Made by a program: the position numbers and the translations under genes. A stretch of 64,000 bases of DNA, from assembly GCF_964275005.1 (NCBI RefSeq), contig NC_092701.1, forward strand, positions 34,779,520 through 34,843,519, given 5' to 3'. Positions 1-13,731 of this stretch are shown here, in pieces (the first letter of the stretch is position 1; every line of letters begins with the position of its first letter). This stretch comes from Diadema setosum. Lineage: Eukaryota; Echinodermata; Echinoidea; Diadematoida; Diadematidae. The notes beneath the pieces were generated by a model. It worked only from the letters and a program-made list of their open reading frames with translations. It was not told the origin of the DNA and did no database searches.

Positions 1-3000
1 GGAAGCTGATTTAACATTTCAGATCTCTCACTCGATCTCTCTCTATTTCTCTTTCTCTTATGTATATAGGTAATCATAAATCGACGTCCACGAGCGAGTT
101 CTGCTATTTCCGTTTTTGCAACATAAATTAATGTCTGGTAAAAACCTGCAAAATGATGTCTTCTGGCCTTTTTTCCTATTTTACCATGTGCATCATTCAT
201 GAGGAATCTCGAGCCGAGTTATAAAGAAGAAAATCAAGCGATTATCTGTCTCTATGCGACCGAAATGTATCTTTATATAATTGATTGTGCAAAACTAAAA
301 CTTTAATTTTTGTGTTGTTTACCAAAGAAAATTTGCTAGAGGCAATATACACGAACAAACACACCAACGCCCACCAGCAACACCAGCAAAAGGTAAAGCA
401 TTTATAGGCCCTAGTCATTGTAAATAGCTTGTTGCACATTCTGTACCACCCCATGTCAGTACATGAGCTGATGATGGAGGAATAATGGGATTCCAAGAGT
501 TCTTCCTCGCAGGTCTCGTTTATACGCCCATAAAAAGGGAACTAATGATCTTTTCTCTTAAATAATGAATATCATAATCAGCTGTAATGGCGGACTGTCA
601 GTGGCAGCTGCTTCTTACCGGAGTAAACCAGGTTATAATGTTCACACAAGGCATAACTATAAGATTAGAGAGTGTGGTATTGACTCTCGATAACAGCTTT
701 ATATCTGCATGCGACTGATAAAGGAGAGGCGTGCAATCTCGCCCATTATTGCCGTGTTAAGTGTATTGTAAATAATACCTTGAACTCTCTTGTAAAACCC
801 AAGGGAAGGTTGCATCTGGTGATGTTGGGTCTTGGCAAATACTGCCTTGTGATAACAAAATCGAAATGTTCCTCCTCAACGGTATATTAATGGTGTAATT
901 TAGTTAAAAACTAGTAGGCCTATAATAGTTACCAAGTGGTTTTTGTCTGAAACACTTAAGAGTCTCACAATAGTGTAGTGTAGATAAAGAAAAATACATT
1001 GTATATCTATATCTATGGATTAATCATTTTCTTCTTTTTTTTTTACCTGTTCTGGGATGGCTTAACTTGGCAGAAATGTTGAAAGGGTCTGTAGGCCCTA
1101 TATTGTTAGCTTCCGCGTGTTCTGATAAAGTTGAACAAGCAGGTGTAACCCTACTAGGTATTGTGTTCGCTATGTATGTTTTTTCCCGTTGAGGCTTTAT
1201 CCTTTCATATTGTCTAGCTGTCTCTCCAAATGGGGGTCTAGTTCAGAGGCTTACAATGTTTATTGCACATAATGCGACATGATGTCCATGAATGGAATGT
1301 CGTTGAATGTTTGACGAATGAGTCATCGTCAGTAAACCCTTCGAGACAACATGCTTTGTTTGGTGCATATAGACCGGTGTGCAAACATGCACACTGTGGT
1401 TTGATTGTTCTGTACAAACACGACCTCCACTTGCCCGACATAGCGACAACGAATTCATGTATCCTTCACTCTATTTGATCACTGACTTGGTAGGCCTAGC
1501 ACGCACGCGTGAATCGTCTACATGGGTCCAGTAAGAGTTCAAAAGAAATATCCAGGAATTTGATCACATTGTTTGTATTTTTCACACCCTCTCTTATGTT
1601 AAAGAGTTAAACAGGACGAGCTTTGAAGCACTCAATTCTCCACCCCCCCCCCCTTCCCGCTTTTCCTGGTTTTTACATAGCGATCTATTGAGCTCTACCT
1701 AAATAGATATGTCACATGATCTTTCGCTTCGTGTGCATGTTGATTCTCAGTACTGCTTATCGTGTCCATAATGTCAGTAAGTTGAGTTTTGTTCAAGTAG
1801 AGCTGTAATGTGTACTTATATAAAAAAAAAAAAAAAAAAAAAAAACTTGATAGCCTGCGTTTACGGAACAGCAGTTTTGAAAAGTGGCTATAAGTTCAAA
1901 TTCGCGACCGAATAGCACAAACTGAAAGCATAATAGAGGACGGGGGGAAAATGCGAATACGGCTCACATCATTCAAATAAATACAATATTAAGCTGCTAT
2001 ACAATAATATTGTTATGCTTCTTGTGTTTTCTCCTTTTTTCGCCATCTGCACGGCAAACGTCATAAGCTAATACTGTTTTGATTCCGTGTAAACAGTCAC
2101 TTGTGAAAAACGAATGTAGAAAATGGTGAAAAAGCGGTCGTATGGATCGACGAAGAGATATCAAGCATCAACTCGAACGAACGTTTCAGATCGGCTTACT
2201 AGTTACATGGCTTGCACGATTTTGCTATTTCTCTTTGTTTTTCTTCTCTTTTTTCTCCGATAAGGTCTGTATTTCGCTCTTTGAATCAACATTTTTTCTA
2301 TCCCAAGTGATAGTTCTGCATTCTTTTACAGCTGTTCCTCTTTGATAATTGCATTGCATTCAAACAATCTCCTGCGTACTTCTACACCGAAAGTTACTAG
2401 CACCTGTGATGACAACATCGAAGCTTGCATGGCCACACAACAACACTAATCTATGCAACTTGTTTTCCAATGAATTCAGACAATAGGAGAATATTAATTA
2501 CTGGTGATAGGTGAGATGACAGTCGTTACCTCGTTTGTCGCAAGAAAACAAGCGCGCGATTAAATTTGAAAGTGTTATACAACTCGGGGAAGTGAGACGT
2601 CTCACCCCCCTGTACAACACAAGAGCGTTGAGGCATGAGCTCAGTCTCACGTAATGATCAAAATGCATAAATCATGTACGTAGTAAAGCCCTGCGTTGTT
2701 GATGACAAAATTGAGATTTAGGTCTGCGACGCGAAAGCTAAGGACGATGTTATTAGGCTAAAAAGGTGTTCTGCACATATGCGAGGCTGCTGTTTTTTAT
2801 TGTTCAACCCGTGATGCTGCATCGTCTTAACGCTCGCGTAGCAGATAATAAAGCTCGCTATTAAGCCATTAGATTGCAGTCCGGTATTTCATTTTCATTG
2901 CGCCAAGCTCAGCTGATCCTGTGTCGTATTGATACTGGGTTGTTACGATCACATGTCCTCAGCAGCGCAAAACAAATGGTTTTGCGTTATTTTTGCTTTT

Positions 3001-4569
3001 TACTCTTGTTTTGATGACAGTTAACTTTGAATTACCATATCGTTTTACGTATTGTATAAGTGATATGGATCATCTCTTTAGCGTCTACCGACGCCACAAT
3101 GCGCGTTGGTGGAGGGATATACACGAAGTGTGTAGAGTGCGATGCCTGAAGATCGATAGGGTCCTCGCATTCGTAACTCCTACCACTATAACTATGAAAA
3201 TTAATTAATGTAATTTCATATGAGAACAATAACTCACGTACGGCGCCTTCTAACTTTCCCATTGACGTCAGCCACCTACGTTGGGCATTCTCGGCAGTGT
3301 TCTTTCATCAAGGGTTGCTGGGATTTTTTTATCACAAGGTTATTGTGATGCATGCATGGTTTTTAAAACTTGCGTTATACAGCACTTGACATTGATTTAA
3401 TTTACATTGTTTTGCGCGTAAGCTTGACTTCACGGCGTGAGAAGGAATTTGCCGGTCAAAATATACATGTACAGGTTGTCAACATAGAGTGCATCTGCTT
3501 CCTCTGTCTGTCTGTCTGTCTGTCGATATGTCTGTCTCTGTCTCCCTCTCTTTCACAAACAAACTCACTCACTTATTGTTCTTATCCATCTTCTTGAGAG
3601 TACACTAGCATTACTCTGTGTGTACACGCGACGTGGAACATTGAATTACTTGCTTTCCATTGCCAATACCTTCGATAAGAATTTGCAGAACAGTTCCAGA
3701 GAAGGGTAACTTCGGATGGCGTAATGTTCCACGAATCTCAGAGCTATTTACATTGCTCTCTGGTCATGCTGGTAGTCCTGCTACTATTGATTTGCCTTCT
3801 ACAAGGACATTTCATTATTTGTGTGTGCGTCTAGTATATGTCTGTCTTGTCTGTGTCCTTGTGCTTTATTCTTTGTGTGTATTTATCCGGTCAGTAATTA
3901 TGTTAGTCGAAAAAGTAGCTCGTGACATGGCCGAGAAACTTGTCTTATTGCCCGACCTCGCATCGCCATTAGCTTGAGCAAACTGATTCCATGGAGTCAT
4001 TCCAATAATATGATGATTACTGTGAGTACTCGCTATTGTGATGCATGTTTTACTTAATTTAGATATCAAGTACATTTTTGATACATCGCGAATGGTAATT
4101 CATAAGTCTGAAAAGACAGTGGAGATCTTCAAATCAATTGTAATGAGCTGGGATGTGATCCAAGATCCATTACCAGACCAAATACATTAAACATGCTATA
4201 CTTCCTGGTTTCTTCCAACGAGCTAGCTGCGCTGCACACCACGCACCAGTGGGTGTGTTTATACCGTTTCAACTTAAGATGAATAAATATCAAGAGGCAA
4301 AGGAATCAATCAATCAAGAGTGAATGAAACCGAAAGAAGCTTGTGTGCGACATGAAACAGAATCATGAGGCAGCTAAGGTGAAACACGCGTGACTTTGTC
4401 AACTGGTCTACTGTACAGGTGCACACTCAAATAATGGCGTCTGCCGCAAAGTAGGGTCAGGTTGGGTCATAGATGTGTATTGATCCCAAGGCTGCCATTG
4501 TTAGATATTCCTAGATGTGTGTTTGCTATGATTGTAGTCAGGCAAACATTTTGTCCAGCATGTCCAATC

Positions 4570-4654
<85 letters not shown>

Positions 4655-5770
4655 AGTAATTTATGTCGAAGGCCTCACGTGCATGTATTTCATACACTTA
4701 TGTTCGCACCTGTATATTTCAAAGTGGATTCAGGTGAATGTTTACCCAAACCATCTATTATTGCTGTGTAAACGTTACAGTGGCTTCCTTTTCCGACTAT
4801 ACGAAGCTGTGAGTCATTAACCACATTATGGGGTTAGCTTTTCTTTTTTCTTTTTTAGTTGACATAAGTCTTCATTTTCTGGTTTGTGGATTTCCGTGCA
4901 AAGAAGCACCGTCCGTCAGGTTTGGAGGTGACTGCTTTTGCATCGCAAGGAAATATGTTTTAAAATTCAGAGACAAAGTATTGCTGTAGTCATACAAAGT
5001 CGAGACAAATTGCCCTCTTCTCCTTCATCTGCTCCCAAATAGTGTTAATGCTCAAAGAAGTTGATCTTCTACGATTTACATGACCTTTCGCATTTATTCA
5101 ATGAAAGACTTGTGGGAACACAATATTGGCACCTGGTTTATATTGTGTGATACAGTTTTGTATGAAGTCACGAGAAGCATGCAGACTTCATTATACAAAA
5201 TGAATCAGAGGACTGGATATGACGTCACAATGATTCCAAAGGATACGCGTAATGTAATTTGCTTGCATTGATGTTGCAGTATTTTTTTTACAAGTTTTCT
5301 TCAAAGATATGTTTTGTAAATTCCTTTCATCCTATATATACCACGTTCTCTGTATTGTATTATTCGTCATTAGTTAACTATTTTACGCTGCGACGATTAG
5401 GTATTCATTTATACAAAGAGTGAACTTTCTCATGAACAAGAAATAACTTCTCCTGTACATTATTCTTTTAGTGTGAGTTCAATCGTGTCTACACTTCCGT
5501 GTCAATACAGAATGATCAACCATGTTGTTTAGAGAAGACGCTTATATAGGCCCTAGCACGAAAATTATACACTCTTAATACCTCACCAAATAACCAATAA
5601 CCTACAGTTATGCATGATTTGTGACTATAGTGAATCGTATAATTCTTATGACGGCGTATGCCATACGATACCTTTTTTGCTACCACATTTCGATTAACAC
5701 TTACATGTATTTCATCTCTCACTCCCTCCCTCTCCCTCTCCCTCTCTCCCCCCCCCCCCCCCCCGCACAG
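1..5770. other. Upstream non-coding region / possible first PITP intron
   Basis: No supported exon was found. The stretch holds a poly-A tract near 1821-1846, a GT microsatellite (4571-4654), a CTGT-rich tract near 3506-3540 and several copies of TAGGCCTA or TAGGCCCTA. Because the PITP sequence starts in mid-protein at 5771, much of this is probably its first intron. Confidence 0.5.
4571..4654. repeat. (GT)n microsatellite
   Basis: About 84 bases of nearly uninterrupted GT with single A and T interruptions. Open frames across it are poly-Cys/Val or poly-His/Thr and have no coding value. Confidence 0.95.
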
Positions 5771-6514
5771 CCGGATTGTTCTACCGCTGACACTTGAGGA
5801 GGTAAGTAATGAGTGTTACTTTGTCCAATTATCACCGTGCGTTGGTAAAACGTGCCTAATAATTATCATAAATAAATATCGTTTCAGCAGGTAGTGTGGT
5901 TTGACGTCGTTACTGTTTTCGTGGTTTTTTTCTTAGTTATCCCACATGACAGGTATTGATGCTTATTATAATTGACTTATGGGTTGCATCTCTCGCGTAG
6001 AGAACAATATTGTCCAAATGTTAGTCTCTTATGTATAGGTAGGAAAATGCCTTTATTGATTATATTCTTTGACGTGTAAAGCAAAATCACATTTTCATCC
6101 TGGCCATTTAGGCTTGGCCACTACACCCTTCTTCTGAAATAACGTCTGTGCCTTTCAGTTTTAGATATCACTGGACACCGTGTTAATGACAGCCAGTTTC
6201 CTTTCCGCCTTAGTAACACAACAAAAATACCGTAGTTAAGTGACCCCGGAAGCTCATGACTGAGCGAGATCTAACTTCCGATTAGCATGGACGTGGTGAT
6301 GCTTGTGTCTAGGGTTGGCTAAACTGCACCCTGCGGGTAGCATAGAACCAGAGAGAATAGAATTGGGATAGTCTGATTCAGATTAAAGGGTGGATGATGA
6401 AAAATAGTTATTTACATGTTAGGTCAAAAGTGGATTTTCGGGGCGTAAACAGGTTTGAACAGTGTTGTTGATCACAATGTCTACACTTCAAAATGGTCGC
6501 TAGATATATCGAAG

Positions 6515-6594
<80 letters not shown>

Positions 6595-7587
6595 CCATGA
6601 TGTTTTGTCAATTAATTTTTTAAACATTTTTTTTTCAGTCATAATTGTTATAAATTTACAAACGAAGGACGATACGCAACAAATGAGACATAAAGCTTGG
6701 AATTCGTCTTTGATGGTGATGCCTGTGCACCCTAAGTAAGAAAGGATGACCGTAGACTCGATTTTTCTGGCGATTTATTGAACGTCTTTGGTGCCTTTTG
6801 CAACCAACGATTCGTGGCTTGTAATGAGTGTGCATGTATGCATATTTTGTTTTGCAGCTGAATATCGCCAGCCTCTATACGGTGTGCGCCGTGTCGAAGG
6901 CGGAGACTGGCGGGGGAGAAGGAATCGAGTGGGTGGTGAGACGAGAAACCGAGACGGACGATGGGGAGCCGTGCCTGTACACGCATAAAATCATCCACAT
7001 GGAAAAGTAAGTGTGAGAAAGGAACTCCGGCATTCTCCAGCAGAATATTATGGCGGACTAAAAGTCATTCAGACGTGCTCTATCCATGAGTACTATACGT
7101 AAGAATAAGGCCTTGACGGAACAAATCTAATGGTAGGCCTATTTGATTTCACGCAGAGATGATGGCGTGAGTTTTAGCTTTAGGTCATTACAAGATTTAT
7201 ACAAAGATTCATGCATTTACCCTTTCTTATTCATTCATTTATTTGGGGGGGGGGGGGGCTAGGTGGTTAGCGGGTGGGGATGACTTTCGTCAAGAATGAA
7301 TATAAACTGTTCTTAACCTTCATCAAATCTTGAATGTTGATATCATTCCAGACTGGTATTGATCGAATAGATCCCGCTGGGTTTATTTTTACCCTATTCC
7401 ACTGTTCCATGCTTGATTACAGGTAGATGGGTGTGTATTTTTCACTCCACTGGTCCTTAGGCATTGTGTGTACACGCAAACAAAAGTCTGCGCTGCCGAT
7501 TATGTTTCACCTCTAATAGGCGAAAGGGGGCTGCTTGGATATTTAGGGCAGTGAGTTAATGTTACCTCAAAGTATAAACTATTCGTC

Positions 7588-7657
<70 letters not shown>

Positions 7658-10600
7658 CTTCAGAATATACTTTGAATAACATCTAATGAAAAAAATAATA
7701 TACATAAAAAGTATGCATGCATAACATCGACAGTATGATAAGGCTCGAAACCCATGGGTAGTTATGATGATATGCGTGATTAACTGGAATGCATTTTGGG
7801 CTGTTTGTTTGGGTTTTGGATGAAAAAGAGAAGCCAGCATAAACTCTGGAATTCCGCCAAATCTACCGTCACATTTTACACACTCATATTTTCCCAGGTA
7901 GTGTTTTTCCGTTTGTATTTGTAGGTTCTGCATGCCTGATGCTGCAACAAAATAGACCGTCGCACTAATGATACGATAATGGATGACCCCCATGGGTGGT
8001 GTAACAGAGCTATTCAACACATTTCGGTGCTTGAATCCATTTTACATGCATATCAAAAATGTCGTTGCGTAGTCCGGTACAAAAGCACATATAGAATTAT
8101 AATTGAAGCCTGATGTGGTCCTGCTACAGTCGATTGCAGCAGGTCTGGTAATTGGGCATGACGATGGAAGAGGGGGAGGTACTAATGCGGGTCTCAAGAT
8201 TTCTTTCGGTTCCCGCCCCATCATGTCCCACATTCATCTTAGTGGTCTTGTTCCTGGTATACGTAACGCGGACATTTATATAATACGTATATTCTTAGAT
8301 ACACATTTCCTGTTATACGGACATCCATCGCTGAATACCCGCAGAAATGTCTAGCCTAGTCGGTTCGCTGCAAACAATAACTAGATCTTTCTTTCTTATT
8401 TTAATATGGGTATCTGTCATTGAACTGTATGACCCATGGAGTATTGGACCTTTACTGCTCTAACATTATGAGGGTATATCATATATTTTTTTAGGGTCAT
8501 GCCGTTTGAATGGTAAATGATCAATGCACCGCCCAAAGATGCCCGACGTATTTTCAGTCAAAATTAAAAACTTCACCGTCGAGGCTCACTGATCAACAAC
8601 ATCAACAAAATCTTGACATTTCCTAGCAGTTTTGTGTCCGTAGAAGAGACAAACGTGCACTTTATGGTGAAAAACAAAATGCACATCACAACTTAACCTC
8701 TGCACATGACGTAAGTTAATGGCACCTGCATTCTCCGTATTAATCGTATCAGTCATGGAGTCGTATATCCACTGCTCACTAAATGACAGAGCCATGATAT
8801 TATGATTGCATAATAATTTGAACTTATCACCCTTTCTTCCTTTCTATCCCCACCCACCCCCAGGAAAGTCCCTGGCTTTATACGCATGCTCCTCCCCAGC
8901 GGGGCGTTCACGATACACGAGAAAACGACGAACTGTTTTCCCCGCTGTAGAACAGAGTACTCGGTAAGTCTACTTCCCTTTATTCAGGAAAACTGTCACT
9001 TGTGTAGCTAAGTCACTTTATCAAGTATAGGTTCATCTCATGAGATGGAAGGACATGAATCAAAAGTGACAACAATCAAAAGTTCGTGGTGCTCTTCGCT
9101 TCCTCGTTTTGTTTTGGTGGTTTTTTTTTCTATTGTTTGGTTTGTTTTGAAATGAGCATCATTAAGTGTAAGTCCAAGAAACACAGGTAATCGATACTCA
9201 TCCGCCATGGGCGCAGTGGTAGACTTGCGTACAGGAAACTCGCCGGAGTATTTTGCCTTCCGTTGTTTCTCAAACCAATCGAATAACAAACTATTGCGCA
9301 CTTGAGATATCAACACTGACCACGGATGGGAATTTAAAACTTGATGCGCTAATTTTTGTAATTGCTACATATCTGATTTACTTTGGGAATGATCTCTTCA
9401 CGTGAAATAGCTCATTTTTGGAATTGAAAATTTGGAGGGGAAAACCAAAGAAGATCTTGAGGGAAAGTCCATTTCTTTCTACAGGGTTCAACTTCCTTGA
9501 AGCTCGACTGATGAAAATTGGAGGGCAGTATCAAAATCAGTTTCGTTTCTATTGCATGGTACAATGTGTTCCAAAGTGCTACAGACACAGAATGTTGCAC
9601 AGGACAGTAAATCTACACTTACACATTAAGAATGAAAGGGAAAGGAATGGACCGAATTCAAACACAGACTTGCAAAATATTGAGAAAAACAATAACAGCA
9701 AACTTCTTACGTAGGAACGTCGGGTAAAAAATGGCTCATCTCATATACAAACGAAGCAGCGTTTCATTTCCTATGAAGTAACCCGATGTCGAATGCTATA
9801 AAAAAAAAAAAAAAAAGAACTGTGTAACTCTATAATGTAAGCTGTGTCAAAACCTAACCTCTTAACACTGGCATAGATTTCCACTTAACAATGATTCGGC
9901 AAGCATAGGAAACTGACCTCATTTCGTAGTCTGCAGGAGTCAGACCTTGTTACCATATTGTTATGGTTTGTATACCTGCACATCCCTATTGCGTTAAACT
10001 ATAGACGTCACCACAACGCTATAAGCCACCGTCACAGCAGCAATCACCTCTCCAGATTTCTACTTATTGCTATAGTAACTAGTATTGTTACTATTGTTAC
10101 GATCAGTGGCAGGCCATTGTGCATCGAGTCCCTAGTGTTCAGGACTCGTGAAGCAGAAAGCAAAATAGAAGGACAATGCGAGTATTTACCGTGACTGTGG
10201 GAGGAAGAAAGAATCAAACAAATATGGATGGAAATCAATAACAGCAATCAGAATAAATGGTAATTGTGCTGTCATGTTTACAGTGGGCTAACCCAATAAC
10301 AAGCGATGACAGTAACAGTCTTTCTCAGTCTGCACTTAAGCAGTGGCGTCAGCAATATGGTCGGTCGGAAGAATACATTGGTCCGAATTCACGAAGGTGG
10401 TACAATTGAAACCATGGTTTAAATAATGGACAATTTGTGTGGAGCGCCAAGTGTCGCATGGCCTATTTTGTTACGAAATCAGTCATTTCGTCAACGAAAT
10501 GTTCATTTTGTTAACGAAATGATCATTTCTTCGATGAAACTGTTGTCATTTCGTCAACGAAATGACTGACTTCGTAACGAAATAGGCCATGCGACACTTG

Positions 10601-13600
10601 GCGCTTCATGCAAATTGTCCATGGTTTAAACCATGGTTTCAATTGTACCACCATCGTGAATTCGGCCCTTTTAGTTTAACTAAAATGAAACGTCTGTTGT
10701 GTTGATTTTTACTGTGTGTCGCTTCTCGCTGGAGCATATTTCGGTATCTTAGTCGATGCTGAAAGGGGGTCGCGGAACGTGGTGGGGGGGGGGGGGGAGG
10801 AGGAGCGGTTTGGAGGGAAGTACGTGGTGGAGGAGCGATTATTATATAAGATACTCACTTTACCTCAAACAAATCTTGTATAGGAAACAGGGATGTCGCT
10901 GATTTGGAAGGACCTTTCTAGGTTTCGTTTTTAAAGACATTTAAAGTGCGTTTGTATTTGTCTGTCGTTTTGTGTGTAAGAAGGAAAATAATATGTGACC
11001 TTTTTTATTGCGTTTCCTGGTGTTCGTTCTGTTGCGTGCAGTTAGTTTCAGACGGGATTTATCTCCCTCCCTTTTCTGTTCTGCACCCCCCCCCCCCCCT
11101 TCTTTCCAACCCTGCATGCATGGTGTACCAGAATGCAATCCCATAATAGCTGTATAAAGCACAGTGGGCAGACGTTTCCTCGTTTCCCGATCGATTGGTT
11201 CGCCCTTATGATCGAGACAAACTAGAATACTTCCTCATCAGTTCTTTTCAATTGTAATTCATGTAACCCATGATCGTACATCAGTGCACTTTTGTTTATG
11301 ACATGAATGTTATAGGACTATAACAGCGTCCCGCTAGAAACGATACACTCCTTTAAGCTTCATGCGTATGAAGGTCTTTGAGAGGTTTTATTACATAATA
11401 CCACGATGTCAACAACCCGTGAGTTTAATACAGATCATGCGGGTACTGTAGTGTATTACCGAAAAATGGTAAGCAAAAGTGTTGCGTGACTTTGACTAAC
11501 TGTGACACCACGTGACAGTCTCTGCGCTTTGATAGCCAACCACTAGAGCAAAGTGGAAGCGTGTGATAAGCCTCGTGCAATATTCTCACAAACTTATTTG
11601 GTCTTTTGATGATGTCCCTTCGAGCATTTCACATTCAAAATTTCACCCGTGGACGTTCTTTTGTGTCACATTTATGTACACGTTTTACATAAGATCGTAT
11701 ATGACATAAACTAAAGGACGTGCGAGTTTACAACTACAGTGATGCATTAAATGTATGAGAAACTTGAGGGAGAGTTTACCAGTTCTGTCATAGAGTTGTG
11801 AATACAATTCGACATGTCCGTCAAGCAGTACTGGAGGGGTGCTTCTGCTGTTGAATGGAAGTCATGTTTGGTTTTCTGTTTTTGTTTGTTTGTTTGTTGT
11901 TTTTTTTAGGTTGATGGAGGTGGAGTAACCTATACCAAAAAAGCTTATAGCTTGTACCAGTGGCGTAACTACGGGGGGGGGGCATGGGGGGGGGGGCACG
12001 TGCCCCCTCCCCCCCCCCCCCCCCCAATCCGCTGGTAAAAAAAAAAAAGAAAAAGAAAAAAAAGAAAAAAAAAGAAAAAAAAAACCTACCAAAATGGTAA
12101 TTCAAGGGTTAGTAAACTGCTTTTGAAATCGACATGAAAGGATGATCAAGAAAAAAGATATTTTTCTAAGATTTCTATAGTGAATCATTGTTCAAAAAGC
12201 CCGGAGACGACAAAAGATTGTGATTCAGTGTGATTCCTGGTTGGCATTTTGAATACAAGCAGGATGTGCGCAGTGTACTCAGAACATCGGAATGGCAAAA
12301 AGAGTCGCTGCAATGTTGCGCAATGTGATGTTTGATAGGTTGTACACACTTGCTATCAAAGCTTGATCATTGATTTTGCAGTGTTGCTTTACATACTACT
12401 ACTAGTCTATGTTAAAATGCCTTGCATTGCCAATAATAAGACTTGACCTTGGCTATTTCCTAACTTTTCCATCTATATGAAACACACACACTCACAAACA
12501 CAAACAAATTAGGGGATGCTCTACATAAAGTGCAGATTTTGGACATCCTTCTCCCGCTTGGTCACTTCGACGCCCCCTCGCTGGTCATACCTCCCCCAAT
12601 CATAAACATAAACCGACACCCTTGACTACCAGTGGCGGATCCAGGGGGCGCACCGGGCGCCCCCTCCTCCAAAGCGAAAAAATATATATGTAGCTATACA
12701 AACGACAGTTTTTGGACTGTAAAATGTCAAAATTTTCAAGCTCGCTCGCTTCGCTCGCTCGCATTTAATCGCTATGCAATTCTCCTGATGCTGCTGTCAG
12801 TAATTGCCAGCAGTTGCGCCTGGTGCGTCCCCTCCCCTTAATTTCCAAAGCTAAAAAGTATAGCTAAAAACGGCAGTTTGGGGACTGTAAAATGTCGAAA
12901 TTTTCAAGCTCGCTCGCTCGCATTTAATCGTTATGCAATTATCCTGATGTTGCTGTCAGTAATTGCCAGCAGTTGCGCCCGGTGCGCCCCCTCTCCTTAA
13001 TTTCCAAATCGAAAAAATATAGCTAAAAACGGCAGTTTTGGGACTGTAAAATGTCAAAATTGTCAAGCTCGCTCGCTTCGCTCGCTCGCATTTAATCGCT
13101 ATGCAATTCTCCTGATGTTGCTGTCAGTAATTGCCAGCAGTTGCGCCCGATGCGCCCCCTCCCCTTAATTTCCAACGCGAAAAAATATACCTAAAAACGG
13201 TAGTTTTGGGAACATAAAATGTCAAAATTTTCAAGCTCGCTCGCTTCGCTCGCTCACATTTAACCGTTATATGCCATTTTCCTGATATTACTGCCAGTAA
13301 TTGCTAGCAGTTGTGCCCGGTGCGCCCAGGCCCTCTCCTTAATTTCCAAAGCGAAAAAAAAAAAATAGCTAAAAACGGCAGTTTTGGGACTGTAAAATGT
13401 CAAAATTTTCAAGCTCGCTCGCTTCGCTCGCTCGCATTTAATCGCTATGCAATTCTCCTGATGTTGCTGTCAGTAATTGCCAGCAGTTGCGCCCGGTGCG
13501 CCCCCTCTCCTTAATTTCCAAATCGAAAAAATATAGCTACAAACGGCAGTTTTGGGACTGTAAAATGTCAAAATTTTCAAGCTCGCTCGCTTCGCTCGCT

Positions 13601-13687
13601 CGCATTTAATCGTTATGCCATTCTCGTGATGTTACTGCCAGCAACTGCCAGCAGTTGCGCCCGGTGCAACCCCCTTAATTTCCAAAG

Positions 13688-13731
<44 letters not shown>

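Noticed and set aside
2654..2682. Possible first PITP exon: ATG, nine codons and TA before GTAAAG, in the right phase
   Set aside because: The encoded MIKMHKSCT does not resemble the conserved Met-x-x-(x)-Lys-Glu-Tyr start of PITPs, and an ATG-to-GT match of this length is expected by chance.
3660..3977. 105-codon open frame on the plus strand
   Set aside because: Low-quality composition (Val/Cys/Leu runs from TGTGTG-like DNA), no family resemblance and no splice partners.
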